Assembly (NCBI GenBank): GCA_029959195.1
Contig: CP114125.1
Span: forward strand, 992,001-1,056,000
Reading direction: 5' to 3'
Length of the DNA stretch: 64,000 nt
From: Dictyophora rubrovolvata
Taxonomy: Eukaryota > Basidiomycota > Agaricomycetes > Phallales > Phallaceae
Part shown: positions 1-11,849 of the stretch, in pieces
Numbering within the stretch: position 1 is the stretch's first letter
Layout: the number at the start of each line of letters is the position of its first letter
The notes under the pieces: generated by a model
Databases searched by the model: none
Told to the model about the DNA's origin: nothing
The model's input: the letters and a program-made list of their open reading frames with translations, nothing else
Position numbers and translations under genes: made by a program

Positions 1-3000
1 TGGAAGGCAGGGGAATCGAGATGGAAGGGGATCTCCTTCTTGTTGAAAGGGTATGGGGGGAGTTTAATATTGGAATCCCAAGCGGGGAAATCATTCAGTG
101 CATCAAAATTGACGTCGAAGCCGTTCATAGCCAATTGTCCCAAAGATTCGATGAAAGCAGCTCCTTCCAAGAATTCCCCGGACTTAGCAGGACGCCGAGA
201 TGGGCAAGTAATATGAAAACCATCGACACCAGCGGAGGAGATGTATGATGAAAGAACAGGATGCGGGGAAATCTCGATGTAGCACATATTCGGATATTGC
301 TCGACCAGCTGAGAGGTAACTTGGTTGAATAATACAGCTTGACGTGCGTTCCGCCAAAAGTAATCAACGGAAAACAGCTCTTCCCATTTTGTTCCAGTTA
401 CAGTTGAATATGTGGTGACCTTTGGCTTGCCTACGTCAGGAAATCGTCTGAACACGTCTCCAACGTGTGTCACACATTGATCTTTGCAGATATCCATTAG
501 GTACGAGTGAACAGGAACAGGAATACGCAAACGGCGAGCCAAGATACCGCGTTTTTCTGCAAGGGAGCAAAGTTTATCCACAAGTCCGACTAGACCCGCT
601 ACACTGACACCATCGGGGGCATTGTAGCAAGCAAGGGCAAGACTTCGCTCTCGAGCGGCAAAATCAAAAATACCCTCCTTCGCAAGGACTTCGTCGATGA
701 GGGCCTGAGCTTCAACTTCTCCGCAAGCGACGGCGGCCATGCCTCCTCCGACGCCCTCGGCCACACTCATCATTTTGGCTCTGGCAATAGCTACTTGGAC
801 TGCCATCTCTTTGGGTCCTGCACCTGAAGTATATAAAAGAGCGGTTTCGCCCGCACTATGGCCAAGGACGACATCGGGCTTAATTCCAAAACTACCCAAA
901 AGATCGAATAAAGCGATCTGGAAGATGGTTAATGCAGGGAGAACGACGGTCCACTCGCTGGAACCAGTTGTACCGTTGGAGGCTGTTGATGTCGGACCCA
1001 CGAAAAGACCGGAACTCTCGATAAGAGAGAAGCCCATGATAGCCCGATAGGCTTCGTCGCACTCGTATACGCTACGTCGAAATACAGCATACCTTGAAAA
1101 CAACTGACGTCCCATCAGAGCATGCTGAGGTCCTTGACCACTAAATACAAATGCGAGAGGCGGCCGAGTGCGTGGTGCAAGTCGAGCATCACAAAAGGCT
1201 ATAGGTTTGTGAGGCTCGGCAAAGGGATAGTAAAGAGCGTACGATCGCCAGGTAAGCTGACGGCTCTGCCGGCCTGCCAACTTCCCCAATAACGGAATAG
1301 ATTCTTTGGGCGCATTGGTGAATGTTTCTCTGAGAAGATCCGCCATCGCAGACGAAGAACGTGGAGATAGGCCACCAGACATAATTAGAACAGCATCATT
1401 GGGGTCTGAAAGACGTTGATAAGTTCTACTTCTGTTGGTAGTTGAATGTGCCAATCCTTCCACAATGACGTGCCCATTAGCTCCACCAATACCAAAGCTA
1501 GAAAGAGACACCAGGGCTTTTTGGGAAGATGCGCGGGGGGTGAGAAGAACAGGTGTAGCGTTCGGCACCTCTAAGTTGTAATCTTTCCATTGAATTTTTT
1601 CATTAGGTGCCGTGAAATTAGCCGTGGGCGGAATCGTGTGATGTTCGATCATATGCATCACCTTGAGCAAAGATGCCAGGAAAGCCGTAATCTCAAGATG
1701 ACTACAGCCACATTAGGAATACATTCACATTTTCTTCTTCTCAATAAAAAAAAAGAGGCTTACCCTACGTTCCCTTTCACGCTACCTGCAAGAAGGGGAC
1801 TGCCATCCTTGTGTCTAAACATCTCCCCAACCCAATTAGCTTCAGTCGGATCGCCGGCAGCGGTTCCTAAGTGTTTTTTTAGAAACGCAAAAAGAAGGGG
1901 GAGTGGAGGGAAGACACTAGGAACGAATTACACACCAGTCGCGTGCATTTCAACGAAGTCCACTTCTTCCGGACAACGCCCAGCTCGTTCATAAGCACGA
2001 AGCATGACAGCTTTTTGAGCAGTTGCAACAGGTGCATTTAGTGGGGCTTGATTGCCAGCAGAATTAATCGCAGATCCAAGAATCTAGGCCACGCGAGAAA
2101 TAAAACGTTTTTCGTAAGGACATATAAGCGAGGAAAGTTATTCAAAAGGGCTCACGGTCGCATAGATATGGTCGCCATCTCGTAAGGCAGCGTCTAGTGG
2201 TTTAAGAACGATACAAGCGACACCTTCACCTCTGGCAAAACCATCCGCGGAAGCATCAAAAGGCTTGCACTTGCCATCTTTTGATAATACGCCTGACCGG
2301 GAATACTGAATCCATTCGTTTAGTCTGAAAGAGAGCAAATTGTCAATTGAAACCCGCTCGTAAGTCACGTGCTCAAAGGAAGCGAAATTAAAATTAAAAT
2401 TTAAGTGATACCAAAAGGGAAGGCACGAAAAAAAGAACAAACCAGAACCACGCCGACCACGCTACAATGTATGTAACGCATCGCACAGACTGGTGGATAG
2501 TGGCAAGGAGGGAAATCAGGGAAGCCAGAACGCACCTCAAATTTAGTTGGGCGCCACCAACGACTGCACTTTGACATTCTCCGGCTCGGAGAGCTTGTAC
2601 GGCCAAATGTGTGGCCACGAGAGTAGAAGAACAGGCAGTATCGAGGGGAATAGAGGGACCATGGAGGTCGAGGTGGTACGAAATCCTGTTTGCGACTGTT
2701 GCAGGGATAGAAGCAAAGGTTCCGGCGAGTGTATGCGGATCCTTGAAACAGGTTTCACAAAGAAAACCAAGTGAGCGGGAAGCAGAAGTTGCTTCAGGTA
2801 ACAAAGAACACATACGGCTTCTCCAAACATACTTGGTTCGTGCGCGACCCCTGCTGTGTACACGCCTACGTCTGCACCCCGGTAGTTTATTCCGGCATCT
2901 CTCAAAGCGAGAAAAGCATGTTCAATCAGCTTTCTGGTTGAGACTGGGAGCGCTGGGGCATCAGAAGAGGGAATGGCGAATTCGACGGGGTCAAACAAGG

Positions 3001-3266
3001 TTGGTTGAGCAAGAAATGCTCCAGATTGAGGTGTAATTAGGTAAGAAAAGCTGAAAAATAAAACCCAATGCATTATTGGTTTTAATGAATGCAGAGGACG
3101 AATAGACCCACGCATCATGGTTGAATCTGTCTTGCGGAATAGGAGAGTAGGCCTCGCCCTTCTGCAGGAGGAACGGCCAGAATGAGTGGAAATCAAGATT
3201 GACATTCTCCTGTCCGGATGGCAATTCGGTGGAGACACCGATAATTGCTATCGGTTCGGGAGGCAT
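1..3266 (-). CDS. Type I iterative polyketide synthase, N-terminal half (KS-AT), continues past left edge
   Basis: This gene condenses malonyl units into a polyketide. Translation starts at the ATG at 3266 and opens directly with the ketosynthase (residues EPIAIIG), so there is no SAT domain. That points to the reducing class rather than the non-reducing orsellinic type. The KS shows the active-site Cys in DTACSST (about 2,610), the catalytic His in EMHATGT, and KGNVGH. The linker ([11 protein letters not shown]) and the AT follow in one long exon, with the acyltransferase serine in GHSAGE (about 860). The edge lies just after a PPYPF linker, where a DH domain normally begins. Introns were placed by frame and homology: 3111-3051, 2815-2742, 2535-2325 (211 bases, unusually long here), and three more down to about 1,695. 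All agree with KS conservation. Later domains and the product cannot be seen. Confidence 0.9.
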
Positions 3267-6200
3267 ACAGGGACAAAATCCTGGTGGATGATGCAGATGT
3301 CGGAAGTGTCACAGGTTCAGGAGAAAGGAAGGAAGAAAGAAAGGCAGGTGAATGCAGCTGGAAGAGAAAGCGAGCGAGCGAGCGACGTTTGAGGGAAACA
3401 ACGAAGCACCGAGTGGAATATATATATATATTATAATATATATAGTACGTGGAAATAGATCTCGATGGCGAGACGGAGAGATATAGACAGACACTGGCGA
3501 ACACACGCTCAGCGAGATGATAGCATTACTAACCCAAATAATAATAATAAAAATTATATATTTTCTGTTATAAAGAAATAAAAAGGAAATAAAATAACAG
3601 CATTTCGCATCAATGCTATCACGTCGATCCCATACATGGCTCTACAAAAAAAATGAAATAGGCTTCTTCACAAAAAGGTAGGCTCACGTAATCATCCGTG
3701 ACCCTCGACTAATATTTCTTCCATCGTCGACGCTTGCGGCTTGCTTGGTCGCCGATCAGCTCTTTCTCCGTACTCAGTGCTTATTGTGTCTCTTATTTAG
3801 CTCTTCTTTAAACTCTCGCTGCTCGTACCGGATGTCAAATGTAGAGCCGAGCCGAGCCGAGCCTATTTCTATTCCAAGGATTGAGGGTTTTCTCCTTTGT
3901 TCATCCACCTGGTCCTTCACATTCGGCATCTCAACAGTGCAGCATAATAATAAGAACTATTAACATTATCATCATCATCATTACCATTGAATACTCTCAA
4001 CAATCACTCAGCGTTGCTTTCTCCTGTTCTTCTTTGCCAGCATAACGAGAGTCACACACACGCGCATTCATCGCTTACACAGGCACCATCCATCGCATGT
4101 CATGCCACGCATGCTGCCTCCACCTAACAACTCATATCAACAGTGATGTCGATGATGTCCAATTCCCTTCTCTTCCCGTCGTCCCTTCGCTCTTGGTTTC
4201 CCGCTATGTCTTCGTGCCTCGCAAATTTTGCACTGCTACTGGATCCGGGCACCTCTTCCGAAATCGAAATCGGCGCTAGATTAACCGCCGTCCAATAATC
4301 TCTTCCTCTATTAGTTGATCTGGTCATTCGATACAATTTTTATTTAGCTGGCGTATGAAAATCCCTGGTTTCTTTGGTGCCATGATTTTCCTCGGTCCGT
4401 CGATGACTTGGGATGATGTCTCATGCTCTCTCCAAGCAAGGCTGCAGTCCTTTGTTCTCCACCCTCTTCAAACTTCCAGTTTCGTTTCCGTCTCTGTTTT
4501 CTAAAAAAAAAAAAAAAAAACACCAGCCCCCCAGATTTCACCGTCAAACATCAAGTCTCTATCCGCTCTGATTTGTCTATTTAGTGAGTATCTAAATTTC
4601 CCCTGCTGTAAACCCCGTTTTTTCTTGTGTCCACCAATAACACGGCTGTTGGTTCCGAACTGTGCGGAACATCGCCAATCTAAGTTTTGCTCTTTTTTTC
4701 CTTCGTCAAAGCCAACGCTCTGGACTTGAAAACTTGTAAAATGAACCTTCGCAGTTTATGTCGGGTGAGCACCCATTCAATAATAGAACCACTATTTTAA
4801 AAATCTTGACTAGGCCTAACGATTTCCCATCCAATCGCCGTATATAATATAATATACGCATTCATGGTTTGGATACCAGAACTTTTCGTCTGGACATCAC
4901 CGAGATGATGTATGGTAACATCTCTCCAAAGGTAGCCGCGCGGCACACGTCGCGTAGTTATCCAAACAAACAGTACCGCTTGAAAGCTAGTTTTGGTCTC
5001 ACATTCCTTTCTGAGGGATTTGCTTGGTAGGCCTAACCTGATAAATCTCATCGAGAAGTATACTGTTTCTATTTCGAGACAGTCTATTGTCCACATCTGC
5101 CCGAGCTGTTCCGAAGAACCTTGAAGCGTTCATCATCACGGATTGTGGCTTTTTTTTGCAATTGCCACCGTCTAACATTTTTTAGCATATACATACCACG
5201 GGGAGTCAGTGCAGGCACGCCGTAAGAAAAAAGAGCCGAAGGCTTAAAGTTCAAGGTTTATCGTCACGCGATAAACATGTATGCGAGATTTTGAGCAAAA
5301 AATCTTTTTTTCAACTTATTTTGTTCTGAAAAATCTTTCGTGTCAAGAATAATCCCAACTACTATTGAAAGAGACGATCATTATTGCATATATGTAAGTA
5401 CATTTGTATGTTCTGCGCCGCGTCATTCCTAGCCGTCAGATCCGAAATGTCAAATGCACTCAGGTTGTTGGTCAACTAAACCAAAATAAAAATTTTCCTG
5501 GCTGGTAACCAGTTTGCGGTCACCGGTGGTTGACCGCGTCTCTGTTTGGCAGTGCTTCCGACTTTGGTTGGACAAAGGCTGTCAAGCACGACGCCGTCGC
5601 ACTTGGTGGCGCACAGTAGCTCCACTCGGCTCGCTGAAATTTTCGAACTAACGACGCAATTGTTCTCTTTTCCTGGCAAGTTATGATGCGTGCGCATTGT
5701 GAATCGGAAAATCTGAGTCAGATGATTGATAGCTACTACTTTTTTAAAAAAGATGATAAAACCATCGCGAATAATACAGAGGTGACTCCCCACTATTAAA
5801 CAGCTAAATACGTCATATGAGTCATGCATGCTCACACATCATGATAACTGATTACTGCCAGCTAGATTTTCCATAGGGTTGGAATAATGGTCAAGTAAGA
5901 TTGTGTACGTGTCACCAATGCCCATATTGATTCAGATGCTAAACTAGAATGTGGTCACGATGTATGATGTGTGGGGTTGCGACAAATTAATAGGGTAGTA
6001 TAGAATATATTACTGTGCAACGGATATCTAAGAGTTCAAGGCGAATGAACTCCAGGCGAGCTCGCTAAGCTCTCCCACTCTTCGTCAAAATTCGTTCAGG
6101 CCGCTGGAGTCTGAGGCACCTCAAACAACAAAGTACCCAAAAGTCTCAGTACCATAGTCAGGCACGTCATTAACAACACGTCCGTGATTATTTGTATAGC

Positions 6201-6730
6201 CTCAAATTTTGTCGGGCTGTTTTGTTGCAACCCACGTTTGAACGTTGAACGATTGCTTACTGTATAATAGCATTCAAGTCGTGCATTCAGGGATGCTCTC
6301 CAGCTGATATTATTGTGGTACATAGTTAGAATGTATTAGCTATCACATACAGTAGATCGTCGCCGATATCGATATATTCGGTACATAATAGTCACGATTC
6401 GCTCAGCTCCACGATAACGACAAGTTACGAGTCGTCGACTTGAATTGGGTACTAAAATCAGCTAGCTTTCCAGCCAGGGGTACTTTTTGGTTTGGATTCT
6501 ATTGTTATTTGTTATTGTTATCTCGTAGAAGTCGTGGTAGAATATTCTTCTCGGCCGGCCATGCCAATGCAAATGACGTCATTTCAGCAATAGGCACGCT
6601 TCCTGAAGCGCACGCATTTCGAGGGAGAGCTAAGAATTGGCTGAGAAGCAAACGCTCCACAACGCCCCTGTGAAGGAATCCCTTCACTTACCACCGCATT
6701 ATCAGCTCATATTCGACACTGAATTTGAAC
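3267..6730. other. 3.5-kb divergent intergenic region, no gene seen
   Basis: This stretch separates the divergently transcribed polyketide synthase and dehydrogenase starts. The only open frames are short, have no recognisable domain and show no consistent exon chain. It holds an AT dinucleotide tract at about 3,418-3,445, a poly-A run at about 4,503-4,520 and pyrimidine-rich stretches. It probably contains the promoters and 5' leaders of both genes. Confidence 0.5.
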
Positions 6731-8308
6731 ATGTCCATGGAATCAACTATGAAAGCGTTATACTACGAGGCAGTACGTTCTGATTCGTCTTTCACCCGGA
6801 ATTAATTCGCTCAAAATCACTTTTCGTTTCTTAAGCCTCGGAAGTTTGACATCCGCCAAGTGCCCATCCCCATATGTGGCGATGATGAGATCCTGGTCAA
6901 AGGCATGCGATTTCTCTATTCCTACCGTGTGTGTCACTGATGCTCGGTTGTCGTTCCCGTCAGTGCACTGCTGTGGTGTATGCGGCACAGATGCGCACAT
7001 CCATGACGGCGAATTCATTTCCAAATTCCCTGTAAGACTAGAGTCATGGATTGCACCTATCTCTTCCTTTCTCCCGGGCTGACCGTTTGCTCATTTAAGC
7101 TTATCACCGGTCACGAAGGCATAGGAGAAATAGTCCAAATAGGGCAAAACGTCAGAGGTTTCGGATTAGGTGACAGAGTTGTAGCCGATGTTGGTATCAC
7201 GGTACGCAACATATGAGCCAGTGAAGCGCCGCTATCATCAAATCACATAAATCTTGATATGTATAGTGCGATACTTGTTTCTACTGTAGGCGTGGCCAAT
7301 CTCTTCTCTGTGAAAATTTTCAATCCAAGGGGGTTACAACCGACGGTGCCTTTGCAGAATACGTCACTTTGTGCGTTTCCCATCATCATCGTCATCATCA
7401 CTATCATCTTGCCCCCGTACTGATTCCTGGCATTTAACCTGACCTGCCTCGTTAGTCACCATAAGAAATGCTACAAAATCAACAACCTAACAGATGAAGA
7501 AGCGACTCTCCTTGAGCCTGCTGCATGTGCTATTCACGGGCTCGACAAACTAAACCCATCTGTTGGGGTGGAAGCTCTCCTATTAGGCGCGGGTCCGACC
7601 GGTTTAATTCTGGCACAGCTACTTAAACTGAATGGCGCTTCAAGAGTCGTCATTGCTGCTAACAAAGGCATGAAAATGGACATTGCTAAGAAACTTAACT
7701 GTGGCGATGAGTATGTCGAATTGGACAGGAAAGATCCCCAGGCACAGTGGGACAAGCTGAAAAAAGACAATCCTTACGGTTTCGACGTTGTTGTAGAGGC
7801 GACAGGCGTCGAAAAATTGGCAAATGATGCAATCCACTACGTTCGCCGAGGTATGACTGTATGACTGTAAAAAGTGGAAAAGACTTCGTCATTGAGAATT
7901 CAACTGTATAGGCGGGACTTTGATGGTCTATGGTGTTTACGAGAATAAAGCTCTCGTTCACTGGCCACCAGCAAAGATATTTGGTGACGAAATAACGGTA
8001 TGTCTAGCTTGTTCAAGTTGTTGTCATCGGGGCCCAGTGCTGATACTTGTTACCACTTTCCTAGATCATTGGTTCGTTTTCTCAGACGTACTGCTTCCCG
8101 CGAGCGGTTGCATACCTAGACAGCAAGAAGATCAATGTCACTGGGATGGTAAGTCTACACTGCTAGAGGATTGTTATTATATTATGAAGAGCTTGAAGCC
8201 TGATATTGCTATTACCAGGTTACCGATGTCTTCAAGCTCGAGGATTACCAAATGGCCTTGGACAGAATGAGCTCGAGACAGTGCCTGAAAATAGCCATCA
8301 AACCATGA
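6731..8308 (+). CDS. Zinc-dependent medium-chain dehydrogenase, D-arabinitol/sorbitol dehydrogenase-like
   Basis: This is a probable cytosolic polyol or secondary-alcohol dehydrogenase that oxidises a sugar alcohol with NAD(P). Nine exons join in frame to 345 residues: 6731-6772, 6836-6902, 6964-7031, 7100-7201, 7267-7370, 7456-7850, 7912-7997, 8065-8148 and 8219-8308. The family's marks are all present. The catalytic zinc Cys is in CGVCGTD and the zinc ligands are in GHEG. Four structural-zinc cysteines are spaced C-x2-C-x2-C-x7-C, and the Rossmann motif is GAGPTG. Length is normal for the family. Intron 2 (6903-6963) needs a GC donor to give VHCCGVCG. The closest family known to me is the fungal D-arabitol dehydrogenase (ARD1) type, but (R,R)-butanediol dehydrogenases look alike, so the substrate is open. 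It lies divergent to the polyketide synthase and could serve it, or simply be mannitol/arabitol metabolism. Confidence 0.88.
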
Positions 8309-8469
8309 CTTTGATATGTGAGATAAGGAAGGTTGTGAAATCACAATCTTTGACAAGATGGAACTCTGGATCAATGAATTTTGAGATTTAATTGAATTTG
8401 TAACATTTGTTCGGCTGGTTTTGATGCAAAAAGTTCCCACGACATGCTTTCTTCTCATCATCATCATCG

Positions 8470-8477
8470 TATATAAG
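8470..8477 (+). promoter_or_regulatory. TATA-like box before the acid phosphatase gene
   Basis: TATATAAG lies about 127 bases before the proposed ATG at 8604. It is in the short gap after the dehydrogenase stop and follows a TCATCATCATCATCG run. Position and sequence fit a core promoter element. There is no experimental support. Confidence 0.35.
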
Positions 8478-8603
8478 TATTGAAAAGCTCACTGCATGCA
8501 CTTCCCTCTACTTTCAGCCATATTACCAATTCTGAATTATACATTGAGCTTGCCCGCTTCGCTTCTTCCTCAGCCTCATATACCAAACAATTCTGTGGGA
8601 ACA

Positions 8604-10779
8604 ATGTCCTCGTTGAGTGAACATCCCGAGAGTCCCCTTGATGTCGAGAATTATCCAACTGCGCCGCCAGGTTTAGATCTCAAACAAGTACACATTTACG
8701 TCCGGCATGGTCTGTCCACGATGTCTCTTTGTTTCTAATCTTTTCTTGATAATGAGTACTTTTTGTGCCCAGGCGAGCGAGCACCTGTTGGACAACGACT
8801 GACTTCTCCTAAGACAGGCCTTCCTGAACACTGGCTTTTGTGTAAAGCCGGCCGTGCAATGCGTGCCATTGCTGTCGAAAGTGCAGCCGGAAAAGGTTCA
8901 ATGCACAACCCGAGTCTGGCGCCTACTGGTATGATACAAGGAAATAGTCCTAGTGTTGATCCATATCTTGCATTGTCGCATGTAAGGAGGGCAGTAGAGA
9001 GAAAAGATGGTACGACGGAAGACGGAGAATGGTGAGCTTCAATCGAGTTTATACTCACAGACAAATCTATTTAAACAGCAATCAGTATGTTAGGTGAATT
9101 GACTGACCTCGGTCGGCAGGCAAGTAGCAGTTCTGAACCTTTTCCATGAGAAAAAACACAGTCTAACGTCTGAATTTCCCTCCCCCCTAGTCCACCTTCC
9201 AATACGGCGTAGGTCTTCGGACATTATATATCGATCGGTTAGTTGTCCTGTTTACCCGAATTGCTGTTTCTCATCAATCAACGTAGCCTCAAATTCCTTC
9301 CGTCCGTCTTGCGTGACGATGAGACCGCCTATTTCAGGTATGCATGTATTATGATGCGTTGTCCCCGAGAAACAGATTTGAGCTTTGGATTGACAATAGA
9401 TCAACAAATATGCCTCGTACAATTGAGTCTCTGCAACACATTCTCCACGGCCTTTACCCACCAACTACAGAACAAACATTCATACCCAAGATCCTAATCA
9501 GGTATTTTTATTTTTATTACTACGACAAAGCGCTTTAATTTTTAAGATAGAAATGCCAAAGATGAAAACATCCTTGGTAATATGTTTGCATGCCGGAGAC
9601 TTGAACTGATGAACCTGGCTTTTGCACAAGGTGACTAGACTTTACGCAGTGACCTGTTCAAACTCATCTAGCTGCTATTTCAGTTGCGGCGGATACCTTC
9701 AACCCACTCCTGGAGAAACTTGATCCGAGAGTTTCGACATATATCGGTGGACCGCTGAGAATCGTAGGTTTCAATCAGAATTAAGAGACTTTAATGTGAA
9801 GATAGTATCAGGATGGAAAACCTCGCGCTTCTGGTGTTTTGGATACTGTAAATCAACTCTTTACGCTCGTGCTTTCCTCCAGGCTCTGATTCATGAATTC
9901 TATAAGCTTCGTGCAGCCCAGGCTCACGGTTTCAAAGTGCCTTCGGTTTTCGAGGAAAAGGATGTCATCGAATTATTGGCACGTCTGTTTTCTCTCTGCA
10001 GTTTCAGAGTTATTTGTTTATTTTATTCATAGGAGCGCAGTGTGGTTTCAGAATGGTTCGGAGGGTGCAAGTCTAGTCACTATCTTTATATTAATTAATT
10101 AACCCCGACTGATTCGCGAAACAGACAAATATCACGAGTTTCGTAGACTTGCTATGGGTCGGCTGTTAGATGACTTGCAACGCAAGATGTCCCGTAAAGC
10201 CTCTTTGGGCGAAAACGACCCTTTAAAGGTTCTGATACATTCGACACATGTATGGTTCAAAGATCTTAGTAAATTAGCTGATTATATGCTTATGGTATCT
10301 AATTAGGATACGGCCCTGGCGGGATTGTGCGCCACGCTGGACGTATTTGATCATCTGTATGTTGATTTTAAGAATGAATAATATCTTATTTTCACTCATC
10401 TCCATTTAGCTGGCCTTCTTTCACTGCAGCAATAACATTTGAATTGTTCAGCTCGTCTTATCCGCTTCCGGACTCAACACTGAGGGCAATAAGTCTCCCA
10501 TCCTTTTTTCAACCAATTGCATCCCTCTTTGCTGGCTCTCCTCTAAATTCCATACTCAGTTTTTTTTCATCGACTACTGTACGACCACGATACCAGCATT
10601 TTGTCCGAATGCGATATCGAAATCGTACATTACCCTTACCGATATGCGCAGATCCCGGAAAACACCTAGACGGGCATCCTGAGTTCTGCAAGTTGCAAGT
10701 ATTCAAGGAAGCTATTCAAGATCTTGTCCCAGGCGATTTTGACGCGGAATGTCAGAATAGCACCGAATTAAATAAATAA
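8604..10779 (+). CDS. Histidine acid phosphatase family protein (ACP6-like)
   Basis: This is a phosphomonoesterase of the branch-2 histidine phosphatase superfamily. The phosphohistidine motif RHGERAP lies at residues 34-40, with His35 as the nucleophile. The proton-donor motif HDTALAGL follows in exons 12-13. No signal peptide precedes the motif, so an intracellular enzyme of the ACP6 (lysophosphatidate phosphatase-like) type is more likely than a secreted phytase. Fourteen exons give exactly 485 codons including the stop: 8604-8709, 8773-9031, 9086-9119, 9191-9237, 9287-9337, 9400-9501, 9551-9630, 9684-9763, 9812-9847, 9907-9978, 10033-10075, 10125-10249, 10307-10356 and 10410-10779. Introns after 9119 (CAG|GCAAGT) and 9978 (TTG|GCACGT) have GC donors. 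The join at 10075/10125 is the least certain. The gene follows the dehydrogenase on the same strand with a gap of about 300 bases. Confidence 0.88.
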
Positions 10780-11849
10780 AGCCCCCACACCTATTGTCAC
10801 ATCTCGAACCGGTGTAAGCGGATGAAAGAGACCCTTTCTTCGCATTTATATGGAGTTGAAGCTTCTGGTGGTTCTTAATGTGATGAAAGGGATTAAGGTC
10901 TGTATCTGTATAAAGTGAGCTTTTGTGTCCCGACATAAGCTACATACTTGACGTAGTCTTCTCCAGTGAAAGGAACTTGCCTTTGATATTCGCTCACGTT
11001 GTATAACAGTTTTATTGATATTTACTTTTGTGCTATCAAAATACCCCCTTACAGTGTGTCAAGTGTCAAACTCCTTTATAGGTCAATTCGACGGAAGTCA
11101 CGCATAGGATTTTCCTGTTTAACAATTGACACTCAGTTTGTCAACGCTGTTTGGTTGGAGTTATATATATATATCAAGGAGGTAAATGAGTGTCATGATT
11201 TGCAAATATGAGAAGCTGTGGTTATGCGGTAACAAAGCCCGGTTTTGCAAGGTCGCTGGTATGGTCTTCAGCTCGTTCATAACCGATGTTTATTGATACA
11301 AATAAGGGAAATCTGATGCATCTTGAAAGTAAGTTTTCCTTATCGACTAGATTAGTGTTATATCGAAGTGAGTTTTCCAATTGAACCAAATTCGAATTGA
11401 TAAACGGAGAGACCTGCAATAGAAACGCCATAGTCGACGCGAGATCCTAGAACTCAAGCCTAACGTTCTTAGGGATTGAGCTTAACGATTCAGGTGTTTT
11501 TCTTATAAGACAAAAAGACTTAAGTGAATTATAAGGGAGCGCAGTATGTTGTCCGTTGTTGGTGCCCCTTTGCAGGTGCGACGGTGACTTAAAGGGTAGA
11601 GAAGCTCGAACCCGATCAATAACGTCGCAAATAATCTTGCCAGGTAGATGAAAAAATAAGAAAATAAGAGGTCATATTATTATTCTAATAGCATACAGTC
11701 TAATGCGAAAAAAGAATTAATCATAAGCGAGGTGAGTGTGGTATCTCTGGAATGGAGTGCCGATAATGCCATGTCAAAACGTTTAAGAAACTTAAGAACG
11801 AGGATGTGTATGCAAAATTAATCCAAAGCAGTAGCAGAAATGAAAAGTG
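10780..11849. other. Intergenic region between convergent genes, nothing recognised
   Basis: This region separates the convergent acid phosphatase and RMD1-like genes and contains both 3' ends. Only short open frames without domain resemblance occur. A short (TA)n run lies at about 11,163-11,174. Confidence 0.5.

Noticed and set aside
1590-1994. Plus-strand frame of 134 residues inside the synthase gene
   Set aside because: It lies antisense to KS exons with clear catalytic motifs and has no domain of its own.
2543-3238. 231-residue minus-strand frame read as one protein
   Set aside because: Only its middle ([10 protein letters not shown] to MFGEA) is polyketide synthase exon 2; both ends are intron read-through.
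5476-5835. 119-residue minus-strand frame in the 3.5-kb intergenic region
   Set aside because: No domain, no splice partners and unusual composition; most likely chance.
7378-7412. Short CAT/TCA repeats considered as a CRISPR-like or regulatory array
   Set aside because: They are simple trinucleotide runs inside an intron; no spaced repeats occur anywhere in the window.
9848-9882. A 35-base intron in the acid phosphatase gene
   Set aside because: The next acceptor at 9905-9906 gives a 59-base intron and joins VLDT to LRAAQAHG, matching the family better.
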